Part shown: piece after piece, positions 12,231 to 24,060 of the stretch | Layout: the number at the start of each line of letters is the position of its first letter | How positions within the stretch are numbered: position 1 is the first letter of the stretch | Source of the DNA: Sphagnum compactum | Taxonomy: Eukaryota > Bryophyta > Sphagnopsida > Sphagnales | NCBI GenBank assembly: GCA_965153455.1 | Contig: OZ234504.1 | Span: 5,952,001 to 6,016,000, forward strand | Reading direction: 5' to 3' | DNA length: 64,000 nt | Made by a program: the position numbers and the translations under genes | Notes under the pieces: generated by a model | Database searches by the model: none | The model's input: only the letters and a program-made list of their open reading frames with translations | Told to the model about the DNA's origin: nothing

Positions 12231-15200
12231 CAAGCCCGAGCTTACATGATTTGATTTGGGAAATAATGTTAACCATGTAGGTCTAAGAGTGGCAAATCAT
12301 GGAGAAGCTTCAACTGCCCCCTAGCCCCAAAATCATGTGGATGATCTTGATGGTTGATTGATCACCTTAGCCCAATAATGGTTGAAGAAATGGAAATCTC
12401 TTCTAAGTGTGATGATGATGAAGAAGGTGATGAACATCTATGGTCAGATTCTGAAGGTGATTTTTTTTCTTGGCTAGCTCATAATTTATTGTAGTATCAA
12501 GTTCCAAAGCCTTCAACTGTTGGTATGATTTCCATTGGTTGATTCAATTTGTTACTAAGTACTGAAACCATAGGTAATAGTTTCTCTAAATTAAGACATC
12601 TAACAATTGATTAGATGTGCATGTGTAGGTGATAGATCATGAACATTTCATACATTTGTTGTTTGAGATGAATGGGTTGGAGGCATATATAAAGATATTG
12701 GGAGGTCTTGCAATGTCCCTTAAAAAATGGGCATTCCTTGAGTTGTTAAATATTTCTCAATCACCATGATAGGTAAAAAAGAAAGGTACTATGTGTTAAA
12801 CACCCATCCATGAACCTTGTGGAGGTTTGTGAAATGTATTCTTGATATTAAGTTATTTTGCTTATATAGCCCATGTTTTATACTTCCAATACCCTAATCG
12901 CATGGATGAATGTGTGGGTGTTCGGATATAAATTCCAGGGTTCAAAAGGTAGTTGCAGTTGCCATGATGGAGTTCATAATGGTGTTAGTTTTGTTTATTG
13001 ACTATATCATCTACTAGCAGTTTGTAGTTGTTGCACATAGCCAAGTACTTGCTAATTTATAGGCCATGGCACCATGATTTAAATCAACTATGACATTCTA
13101 GAGACGTTTTGGATGTACACCAATTTATGCATCATGTAGCTTCAAGGACTTGTTGGTGTGCCATAAAATAATATATTATCCTTGGCTCCTTCTAAAGATT
13201 TGTATTAAAATTATGCCTTTTCTCAAATTACATTTGAGCTTCCAAGTATGTGATAATGTGCACTTTTAGTAAAAATTAATTTAATTCAATGTAGTTACAA
13301 ATAACAAGTGAATTAGGTAAGAAAAATGATTATTTCTTATTACACAAATGTACAAGTCAAATTAAAACTTGACAATGAACAATTTGTTGCATGTTTCTTA
13401 TCAAAGTCTTGAACATGATCAAAACATGATCTTGATTGAAAGCCTTAAAACATGGCAGACCTTCCCTTCCAATAGGAAATAAAGAATGCTTGTTTCTTAA
13501 GTATGTTATTTAAGAAGCCTTACCAAAGAAAAAAAATGGCCATATAATTGGTTCCTAAAAAAATAAATTGAAGTTTCCTAAGTGACTGCACCTTAGTTGG
13601 GCCATTCAAAGTCATGACTTGTCTCTAGACTGCAAATATATTTTGACATGAAAACATTCCAATCATCAAATTACATTTAAACATGCATAATAATTAGGTT
13701 GTGGTTGTTATTCCACTATGCATAAATGTCCATGTATGTTTTATCTGATTAAACACTTAGCCTTTTTGACTAAATTGAGACCTATTTGACTAAGTGACCA
13801 ATTTGACAAGATAATCAAAGAGGTCATATTAGTCAATGTGACTAGTCAAAACTAACATGGCACATCAGTTACCCATGCCTCCAGTCAAGTTGAATAGTTG
13901 TGTTAGTCAAAATGAACATGCTAATCAAATTGGCCATCTTGATGGGTCATGTTTTCTTGTAGTGATAGATTACGGCTGAGAAGTATATTGTACGCACTCA
14001 TTTGGGTGAGTATTTGACTTCATCTCTCTCCGTGGAGATCATCGTCTATAAGTGTGCCTTTTCTCAAGACCACCAATCCATACGTTAAGCCTTACCACCT
14101 CTTGTGGTAGAAACAACATGTGTCCTACATGTCTTTCTTCTATTCTCAGAACTTTTATGTTCAACATTAAATTCCAATATAGGGTTTCTATAATTACCGC
14201 ATACTCCCTTCCATTTTCATAATTTTTTTCTGTTTTTCCTTCAAAACCTTGACAATTTGTCTCCAAGTCCAATTGTTGCTGTAAATTCTAAGTCACCATT
14301 TGATTCATCTTATTTCATAACCTTTTCTTCGTTAGAGTTGTAGATCGTTCTGCAGTCTTTACGGCTTCAATCGTTTAGACCTCTGGTGTTTTCTAACATA
14401 CCCCTTCCAAATTTGAATTGAAAATTAAATCACTCTTTTGAACACCTTCACCTATAGTATAAACAATGGAAAATGTAGAAAACCCTCTTGTTCCTGTCAA
14501 AGAAAAGAAATGAAAATCCCCCACAAGATGGTTGGAAAATGTTAAATGTGGATTTAATTCCTTTAGATTCACTCCACATTTACTATAACAACAAATTTGC
14601 ACTACAAATATACATTCATTCACATCTCTACATTGATTATAAACACACATCTATCTGCAGCTCATCAATACACCAAATTCATGATTATTTTTCATGATCA
14701 AGTTATAATCCAACAATTACATTGACATAATACCTATAGATATATAAGATTTTCATAATTGATTTTCTCACTATGATGGTATAAGTCTTGACATGTTCTT
14801 TACTTCTTTTATTTTAAAGTACATTCATCACAAATCATTTTGAATAATAACCAAATCAAAGCATCTTGCACTTGAGGTACAATGGTGCATTTCCTATCAA
14901 CATTAGCTAAAATCAACATACAAAAAATAATATATATACATGTATGTATGTGATGTTATATAATAATATATATAATAAAATGCATTCCAATTTTAGATCT
15001 TGAAATTTGTATAAATTAAAAGTTGTTTGATATTGATATATGGTTGAGTGTAAATATGATGGAATGCCACGATAGTTTCATAATTATGTTTTCAATGGGG
15101 CATTCATTACAATATACTTTGGTGTAGTAAGGTTGAATCCCTTCATTATTTTCATACAATTGGCTACAATGGAAATCTTGTTGTTTCAACCCTAGCTTGG

Positions 15201-16070
15201 GAAAAGATTTAAACTTTAAACTCATGAAAAACTAATGTTGAATAACCTAATTTGTTTGTTCATTCAACCAAGTGGGCTTGATACATTGCAACATCTTCCA
15301 AACCAAATGTGGATATTTTATAAGAGTAAAAAACAAACCTACTTGGCCTTGAAATCGATTCAATATGTTGCACACAATGAACGTAACTCCAAAGGATTAA
15401 TTAAATGTATGGCTCTATCTATGGAACAAGTAAAAAAATGGCATCCATCCTAAAATAAAACATTGCCACTTCTTAAATAGGGTTGGAATACGCAACTTTT
15501 GTGCCCTTCATTGTCAAAAAGGAGGGGGGGGAGGGGGAGGGGGGGGGGCACATCCACTAATTACGAAATACAATTATATGGCATCTCAAGGTTTTAATAA
15601 GGCTTGCATAGTTATTTGAATTTATAAAAAAAACCAATTCTAGGTTTTTAATATTTTAAAAGTACAAAATTGTCAATTTTAATCTTTTGGAAGAAATCAA
15701 ATCAAAGGATTATTACTTTTAGTTATTCCAAAAACCTCAAAGAATTGATGGTTTTCATCAAAATTTGATAAATAACCAATGGGTTTATAGATGATTGTTT
15801 GATATTTTCAAAGAAATTGAGAACCATGGTTGTATATCAAAAGTTGGTTCATTTATTTTTTGAGAAACATAGTTATCGACCTTAAAAATAGCCTAATTAA
15901 TCACCATTAGGGCTTTGTTCAAATTTTTAATAACCACCCCAACATTGGTTTTAATTATTAGAGCTCAAATGAACTTTCATGAAAGTAATTCACATGAGTA
16001 GTAAAAGGCAAACACTAAGTAAATGCAATTTTGTCAAATACTTTCATTTCCTTATATTTTCATCAAATGC
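12231..16070. other. AT-rich intergenic DNA, no gene seen
   Basis: There is no supported coding region. It includes a cluster of TTGAC/GTCAA words at about 13765-13930, AT-rich simple sequence near 14920-14980, and a long G-rich tract at 15521-15550. Short frames on both strands at 14039-15453 have no family support. Confidence 0.45.
15521..15550 (+). repeat. G-rich homopurine tract
   Basis: About 30 bases are almost all G with a few A. The tract is in otherwise AT-rich DNA and could form a G-quadruplex. It may also vary in length between reads. Confidence 0.8.
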
Positions 16071-16077
16071 GTAACTT

Positions 16078-16640
16078 CTTTAAAGACCTTCTGTAAGGAA
16101 GTGTGACCAAGTTCCTTGGAATTTTATCCATTGTGTTATTTTTCCAAATGCCTTCATTTTCTTGGTTTTTAATCCATTGTGCAACTTCCCCTATTGCTTT
16201 CCCCACCAAAGTGAGGCCAATGTCTTCAATATTCATTGCTTTGCACCTTCCCAAGATGCATCCTTTATGGCCAAGTTCCCCAAATGCCTACATTAAGGAA
16301 GTTCTTTAGTTTTTATCCATCATGCAACTTCCCCAAATGCTTCCCTTGAGTATTGTGACTAGGATCCTAGATGCCTTCTTGAAAAAAAACCCCATGTAGG
16401 GACCTTACCCAAATTTTCATCCATTGTGCAATTTTCCCATGTATGCTTTGCTAGGATAAGTGTGGCCAAGTACCATGAATATCCATCCATTGTGCAACTT
16501 CCCTATGCTTCCTTGGGGAAGTTCTTCAAGTCTTCATTTGTGCAATTTCACTATGCTTCCCTGTAGGAAATTGTGGCCAAGTTCTTTAAATGTGTTCATT
16601 GTTGAAGTTCTTCAAATTTCCATCCATTATGCAACCTTTT
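16078..16640 (+). repeat. Degenerate tandem array built on 'ccattgtgcaacttcc'
   Basis: The phrase 'atccattgtgcaacttcc' or a close variant recurs near 16125, 16171, 16314, 16420, 16484, 16535 and 16621. It alternates with 'tgtggccaagttc' and 'atgcttcc-t--ggaagt'. Spacing ranges from about 45 to 145 bases, so units have been gained, lost and rearranged. Short frames on both strands in this array are by-products of the repeat. Confidence 0.65.
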
Positions 16641-16659
16641 CCACAAAAAGCTAAGCATT

Positions 16660-18685
16660 TCGCCCATGATGGTGGTTGATGAAGATTTAAATGCTAAGTG
16701 TTAAAAATGATCCTCCATATTTCAATAGAAAATTTCAGTCCTAAGCCAATGTACCATATGTCTTGTCACAACTTGATTTTGAAATTTAGATACATTAAAA
16801 CTTCAAAAACTTGAGGAACTTTTCTTGTTTGGTAACACTAGTAAACAAACCCAAATATGTATACTTTTTGTAGTGGATATTGAATTGTATTTATTTTATT
16901 GCATCTCTTGAACTTGGTGCTAGTTACATAGTAAAAATAATGACATGTTCCCATGTGCGTAAATAGACTACCATTCATATATTTGACAATTCTAAACCTA
17001 CAATTAGTTGAACAATGATGATGTTAGTGTATGGTGTAGTTTGACAACACTTCCTCCTTTAATTTTAACAAAAATGTATTGATTTTCAATCATGGTCATA
17101 TGACATGGTTTTAAAGAAATTAATGAATTTGAGGCATGTGCATCACCTTAAATGGACATTGAACAAAAGGTGGCATGTAAATATCAATATGAAATCAATT
17201 TAACTTCAAACTACAATAAAAAGGATTTTTTTTGGGTAACATATGTAGACATACTCCTTTATGTTAAAAATATAGAATATCCATGCAAAAGGATTTGGAT
17301 TATAAGATTTATGCTAGGCATCTCCATCTTCCCCTTTCAACCCAATTTGAACACCATTAAGCATAAGGAACTTACTTTGTTACATTAGTTTTTTTTAGTT
17401 AGTCCAACTGCCAAAAAATTAATAAATAAAAATGGAAAATAAATATATGAAATCTTTCAATGTCAAGAATTTCATTTCCACATAAATTTCTTCTATTTGT
17501 TTAAATTGAACAATGCGACATCCTATTTTTGTTGCCATCCCCTAGGAACCTTCTTTGTACAACCAATTAATCATGTCCATGCACATGTTGAAAGGGAGGT
17601 AAGGATTTAATAATTACCAATTTTTTTATTCCCAAACACTAGAGTTAGGCGAGTAATTACATAAACTATTTGAAATGTCAACATCACATTGCATCATGTC
17701 CACACTCTTTGCTACTAGAATCCATAAATTCTTATTGTTCATCATATAAGGATGAGAAAGTCTTCCTTTACATTGTTGATTGTTGCTAAACTTCAACCAC
17801 AACCATGTTCCCCTTTTTGTTGTTTCGTATATGTAAAATATATATTAATACGAGTAATTTAAAATAATTTGACTAAGTCTTCACTATGATTTCACTATAG
17901 TGATGATGTTCACATAATTATAAATAAAATTCGTTTGATAATTTTTTTAAAACATATAATGTTAAGAGAGAAAAAAACCTTTAGAATTTTGTAACTTTGG
18001 TAGGGATTAACTTGTGAAATTATCAAGTTTTTAAGATCTTTCTAAGTCAACAGTTGAAGACTTTAGGTCACCCTTTAAGGAATCATTGAAGTAGGTAGGG
18101 GTATCAATTAGTCTCATGGTTGGCACTGTATCTCTACCAAATAATCTTCAATAGCTCTTCAAAACAATTAGCACCACCCTTCAAGAGGGTATAAAAACTT
18201 TATTTTGAAAAAAATTGAAAAGGTTTTTGGTTTACTTACTTTTAGGCATTTTTGTAACTTCATTTGAATGCACAATTCTTTGATTTATCTTTTCTTTAAC
18301 ATTTATGTGGTTATAAAAACAAAAGCTCTACCAAACTCCATCTAGTTCACGATCATATAATTTGGTTTGTATTAGTGTTGTGTGTGTAAGTGTCAATAGC
18401 TATATATATGGCATGTAAATGATTTACACTTACACATCCAAACTTTTTACACTTACATTTACTTGGAGGCAATGAAAATATATCTCAAATACATTTACAC
18501 AACCTTGTGTAAATGTTTTGGGGTTTGTAAATGAAAATGTACATACTATAATTGACCATACCTTCTTGCAAATTCATATTAATAATTAGTTGTGTGTGTA
18601 TCCAGAAACTCAATTTTATTTTTTTGCAATGGACCACATTGATTCTTCACAAAAAATCATGATGATACTTTGATACTTCTTAAAC
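16660..18685. other. AT-rich intergenic DNA, no gene seen
   Basis: No supported gene. A short frame at 17152-17388 has no recognisable family. Around 18390-18545 the phrase 'acatttaca' and its variants recur, a pattern seen again at 19365-19525. Confidence 0.45.
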
Positions 18686-19021
18686 CTAGGGAGGGGGGCG
18701 GGGACACATGTAAAAATAAAATAAAATAAGCAAGTAAAATTATAAGGTGCAATGTGTTGGTTGTTGGGTAAAAATATAAGTTAATTAGTTAGAAAATATG
18801 ATACATTTTATTCAAATAATCAATTTAATTATAATATAGGGTATGTAATAATATGAAACATTGGATTATGATTAATATAAGGTGGCTTTAATATGTATAT
18901 GTTAAAATATTAGATAATAATAAAGTGATAGAAAATAGGTTGGACAATTATCTAATACCCCCCCTAAAAATGATCATTTGACACACGTAGATCCCAAACT
19001 TTACAATGTCCCCCCCGCGGG
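18686..19021 (+). mobile_element. MITE family 1, copy 1 (336 bp, G-rich inverted ends)
   Basis: The left end CTAGGGAGGGGGGCGGGGAC and the right end, reversed, CCCGCGGGGGGGACATTGT form imperfect G-rich terminal inverted repeats. The flanks TCTTAAAC (18678-18685) and CCTTAAAC (19022-19029) give an 8-bp target duplication with one mismatch. The AT-rich body, with phrases such as 'ggtggctttaatatgtatat' and 'ggacaattatctaatac', is shared with the copies at 20165 and 21828. It has no coding capacity. Confidence 0.8.
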
Positions 19022-19029
19022 CCTTAAAC

Positions 19030-20164
19030 ATTAAAATTTTCTACCAATATGGTCCACTATGGTGGTGCTATTCCAAGGAATATATTGAATGCACATTTTA
19101 CCCCACCTCACTTCTTGAGTATAATTTTTACTTCTAACTTTGTTCATCACCAATTTTTGCCTAAGCTTTTACAAGGGCTTAGGCACTTATTTGTCATTCA
19201 TATTAATTAATTTAATTAGTTGTGGTGCATCCCAAAGCACAATTGTTTTAATGGTTTTTTTCTTGCAATGGGCCATTTGGTTGGCCCATCACCAAACACA
19301 TTATGTAATCCCTTCACTCCCAAAGTAGAAATCACATTTTTTTCCATTGTTTTACATAGTTGTGTAAAACCATATAAATGTATTTATTTTTACATTTACA
19401 ATTCCATTGTTTTACATGACATAATATAAATTTACATAAATTTCCATTTACACTTACGTGAAGTGTAATAAAGTTTTTATTATGGAATTTACATGACTTA
19501 CATAAAATGTAAGTTCTAAGCATTTACATGCAACACTAGTTTGTACTCAAGGGTTTGATTTTTATTTGAATGGCCATTTTAAAGGATGTGAAATAAAATT
19601 TGAAAGGTTTTTGCAATAGACCTAATTGAGAAATTCTTGATTTTTTGGAGTTTGAAAGCATTTCTCTTTGCCATTTGTGGTAGATGCTATTTAGCTTTAG
19701 TCAAAGATTTTTAATTTGAAATTTTAGAACTTCAAAAAAATTACTAGTTTATATATATATATAATTCTTGACAAATATACTCTTCATCCTTTTAGGAATC
19801 ATTTAGAAGATTTGTTTTTTTTTAAATTTGATATTCTATTCAAGAATCTTCCTTGAGTGTTTTTCTACATATTATAATGTTAGGTAACAAATTTAGTCAA
19901 AGATGACAGGTAATAACTTGACAAATAATTGAACATAATAAGCTAATTGAAACCTTGATATAATTGAATTAATCTCTTATGGAATGGTGTAGCTAGTCAA
20001 GTTGTACTAACTAACTATTGTAAATAGCTAACTATAAAAATTATTAGCATAAACGGTTGTAACTAATTGTAAAGTAGTATAAAAAACAATTATAGGAACA
20101 CATTTTTTTGTCTCTTGATCTTTTGTAATTTTGGACTATTATAAATGAACTCTTGTTATATATG
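19030..20164. other. AT-rich intergenic DNA between MITE copies
   Basis: No supported gene. Short frames near 19140-19523 contain several 'tttacat' words and no protein family. An ATATAT run lies at about 19751-19762. Confidence 0.45.
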
Positions 20165-20480
20165 CCCGGGGGGGGGGGGAAACACTAGTTTTAAAAATTA
20201 GAAAATATGTGAGGGAAAATGTAGGGTGCAATATATTAGTTGTTGGGTAAAATTTATAAGATAATTAGTTCTAAAATAGGGTAAATTTATTCAAATAATC
20301 TATTTAATTATAATATAAGGTATGTATTAATATGAAATAATGGATTATAATTAATATAGGGTGGCTTTAATATGTATATATTAGAAAATAAGATAATAAT
20401 AGGGTGATAAAAAATAGGTTGGACAATTATCTAATACACCCCCCCTAAAAATGATCCTTTGATCCAAAACTTTACATTAA
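20165..20480 (+). mobile_element. MITE family 1, copy 2 (right end worn)
   Basis: Begins CCCGGGGGGGGGGG and follows the family body closely ('tgcaatatattagttgttggg', with small changes, through 'ggacaattatctaatac' and 'aactttaca'). The C-rich right terminus is missing, and the sequence changes to unrelated DNA after about 20480. No target duplication can therefore be read. Confidence 0.72.
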
Positions 20481-21827
20481 AAGTTTGTAATGATTTATGT
20501 GTGGAAATGTTTGCAAGGTTGTGTTTGTGTAAAATGTGTATATCAATTATGGTAGACCTAAAACATAAAATTTAAGGTGTCACAGGGCTATGAAATGAAG
20601 GTTTTTAATTGAAGATGATCTTGATTTGGTTATCTATTTATGAAGCAAGGTAGTTGTTTTTTTTTCACATTGAGATTTTTTGAGTGAATTTTGTTGTTGG
20701 AAATTCAAAAAAATTGCAAAAATTGGGTTTGGAATGAAAAATTATTTGAGTCTTCAATGTGTTCACACTTGGGCCAATGACATAGGCTATTCTAGTGTTG
20801 TGCAATGAAAGTTTTAGATTGAGTTCTTCAAGATGATCTTGAGTTGGTTATATGAGTAATTGTAATACCATATAAGAGTTAATGAAATCATCCCCAAAGT
20901 TAAACAATGTCTTGGTTATTATGGCATGTCATGTTTGGGATAACAACATGGGAAAGAATTCAATAATGATAATTCATCAAGGAAACCTATGAATATTTAT
21001 CGCTTACATATAATGATTGATTGGCAATCTATAAAGTTTGATTAATTTATGAAAATATTCAAAATCCTTTTCACCATATCCTAAACATTTACCCTATTAA
21101 TTACATGAAAAATCCAACAACACATTAGCAAACAAAAATAAGAAAAAATAAAATTAAACATTGTCTAATCACTATTGACATTCACAAATACTTCAAAACT
21201 TGTATAAAACCCAATCTTGGATAACCAAAGTGCGTCTAAGTTAGGGAATTCATAGCCCAATTCTTCACTTTCATAATTAATAATTGTAAGAATGCATGCA
21301 AATTAGTACACAAAATACATGGTGCATTGCAAAATTACATTACAATATTGCAAGTGATTCCATATACTGAGATAACATAACTATTGTGAAGTTGCCTTCT
21401 ATGTCCTACTACCTTCTTTTTCCTCTCCTTTTTTTTTTCACTTTAATCTTTTAAACGTCTTCATAGCTAAATCATTGATGACCTCAAATAACATCATCCC
21501 TAATTTCTCTTGGAAGTTAACTTATTTGACAAGATTTTGCCTCCTACTTATTCTACCTAAATTACCTTTTTCTACTCCAAAATGACTACCAATACTTACA
21601 AGTAGTTAACACATATAATATATTCTACATATTTTATAAATTGAACCTTGATTTTTATCATGATACCCGTTATCATACACAAGCTTATCATCATCTATAA
21701 TTGCATATCCTAAACCTTCAAACTTTTTTCATGTTATTTAACCTTCAACCTTTAAGCCTCAAATCATCACACATATACCATGTTACACATACATATAAAT
21801 GAAGATTAACCCTTGTTCAACCAAGAC
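20481..21827. other. AT-rich intergenic DNA with a local duplication
   Basis: Two related blocks, about 20580-20640 and 20775-20850, share 'ctat--aatgaa-gtttt-ga-tga' and 'agatgatcttga-ttggttat'. They look like an old duplication with a roughly 200-bp period. No gene was recognised. The sequence at 20758-20793 resembles one upstream of the AOX gene at 42632-42663. Confidence 0.45.
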
Positions 21828-22158
21828 CCCGGGGGGGACATTAGTAAATATAAAATAAAATATGTAAGTAAAAATATAGGATGCAATATATTGGTTGTTA
21901 AGTAAAAATTATAAGTTAATTAATCAAAAAATAGGGTACATTTTATCAAATAATCAATTTAATTATAATATAAGATATGTACTAATCTGAAATAATGGAT
22001 TGTACTTAATATAGGGTGGCTTTAATATGTATATTAAAAATTTAATTAATAATAGGGTGATAAAAAATAGATTGGACAATTACCTAATACCCCTCTTAAA
22101 AATGGTCGTTTGATGCATGTAGATCCCAAACTTTACACTAAGTGTCCCTCCCCTCGAG
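21828..22158 (+). mobile_element. MITE family 1, copy 3 (331 bp, perfect 8-bp duplication)
   Basis: ACCAAGAC stands on both sides (21820-21827 and 22159-22166), a perfect 8-bp target duplication. The left end is CCCGGGGGGGACATTAGT. The right end, reversed, reads CTCGAGGGGAGGGACACTTA. The body matches copies 1 and 2 throughout. This copy gives the best evidence for the element's true borders. Confidence 0.85.
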
Positions 22159-22166
22159 ACCAAGAC

Positions 22167-23320
22167 ATGGATACATATTCTAATGAATGAAATTATCAAT
22201 AAATTCAATCATAAATAATTAAGTTACCAACTAAATTTCTATCAATGAATGATAAATTGTAACTAAAACAAAATGTGATTTATTTATTGTTCCTAAATAG
22301 AAACTCATGCCATGCATTTCAACTATAATTTGTTTCATACATAATTTAGTTCTAGATTAATTATCCTATTTTAATTTCTTCTTTTCAAATGTTCAACCAA
22401 CTAATCTCCCCCATGAGGATTTTTTTTGACAATGATATAATGCAAAATATTTGATATGTGTTAAAAAATTCAATTAACTTTTTAGTCATAAGTCTAATTG
22501 AATTTGCACAAAAAATTGCAAATTGTGTGAGGCAATTTGTTCTACATTGCCTAATTATAGTCAAACATAGGTATGACAATTATATATTGAAAATAGTGAA
22601 ATGTGAATTTGAAATTAAAAGACACCACAACTAGCATACAATTGATTGTATTCCTTTCATTTTCATATTTTCTAACTAAACATTGAAAAGGGTGTGAGGG
22701 TAATTGCACACCACATAGACTAGGGTAAGTAGACTAATGATTGAACATTTTGTGTATTAAAAGTCTCCCTCTTATTCATGCTTGATTTTTTGTCTCTAGG
22801 GTCCAAAGACAATGTATAGAGCCTTATAGGCTACACCCATAGCTTTTTAAATCACTCAATAAAAATAAGAAGTGATGAAGATATGCCTCCCAAAAGCTTT
22901 TGGGGGGGGGGAGGGGGGTGGGTCATGACCTTGAAAAAACATCAAACATTTGGCAACCCAACTTGAACAATGCAGGTTGCTTAGATTAAAGTAGTTAAAT
23001 GTTGAAAAATGGAGATTACCTACCCCATCATGAAAATGGATGAAACAAAAAATTGAACATCATATATATGTTAAATAATCATATTTTTGTATGTAATGCT
23101 CAAATATTTAATTAGCAATTAATAGTCATGGGTGTTTGAGGATTCCATTACCCTAATTTTTTGGACAAACATATGTTGTTGTGCAAGTCTATGGGCATAG
23201 TGGTTCTATTTGTGTAAAACCCTTGTGATGTTCAACTTTCCTTCATGCCCTCAACATTCAATGCTCCTTGTTATTCTAGTTTTTCTCCTTACATTCATAC
23301 CTCTCGTCCTTCTTGTGATT
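22167..23320. other. AT-rich intergenic DNA with a G-rich tract
   Basis: No supported gene. A run of G broken by single A and T lies at 22902-22922. Short frames at 22385-22579 (minus) and 23210-23439 (both strands) show no family, and the latter fall at the edge of a tandem array. Confidence 0.45.
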
Positions 23321-24060
23321 GTGGCATTTTTCAAAGTTTCACTTTTGGTCCCCTTTGTGACGCTTGAAGGAAACTCCTCTTTTGATGGTCTCTTTAGTGA
23401 TGCTATATAAGCACACCCCCTTTTGATCCCTTTGATCAAGATGTTCTTGGTGGTCCTTTTTGTTGGTCCCCTTGTGATGTTTTTGATTATTCTCTGTGGT
23501 GACCCTCCTTTGTGATGATTTTGGTGGTCATCTCTATTAGTCCTCTTCGTGACATGTTTAGGTGTTCTTCTCTAGCCCCCTTCATGATGCTTTCAATGGC
23601 CTTATGATATGTTGGTCCCCTTTATGATTCTTTTCTGGTCCTTTCTACTAGTCCCCTAAGCATCACAAGTGAACCTCTTTGCTCCCTTCATCCAATGCTT
23701 TCAATGGTTTCGTATGGTTCCTTTTGTGATTCTTTTTCATTCTTCATGATGTTTTTGGTGGCCTTTTTGGCAGTCCCCTTTGTGATACTTTCGGTGGTTC
23801 CTTTTTAGTCCCCTTCATGATATTCTCATAGTACTCTTTTGCTAATCCCTTTCATGATGCTAATAGTGATGTTCTCAATGGTCCTTTATGATAGGTCCCT
23901 TGATGCTCTTGGTGGCCCTCTTTGTTAATTTGCTTCATGATATTTTTAATGGTCCAATCCCTTATGTTTACAATTTCCTTCATGATGTTTAAATGGTCCT
24001 CTTTATTGGTCCCATGTTTGTGATGTTTTGGTGATCACTTACTTATTCATCATAAGGTTG
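23320..24060 (+). repeat. Degenerate tandem array built on 'gtccc-tttgtgatg-tttt-ggtgg'
   Basis: The phrases 'ggtcc', 'cccctt-gtgatg' and 'ttt-ggtggtc' recur some 15 times over about 740 bases at irregular steps of roughly 35-60 bases. No reading frame stays open through the array, so it is not a repeat-protein gene as it stands. It could descend from one or from a minisatellite. Confidence 0.6.

Noticed and set aside
16078-24060. CRISPR-like regularly spaced repeats
   Set aside because: The arrays at 16.1 and 23.3 kb are irregular, diverged and in a plant nuclear setting; no constant repeat with unique spacers is present.
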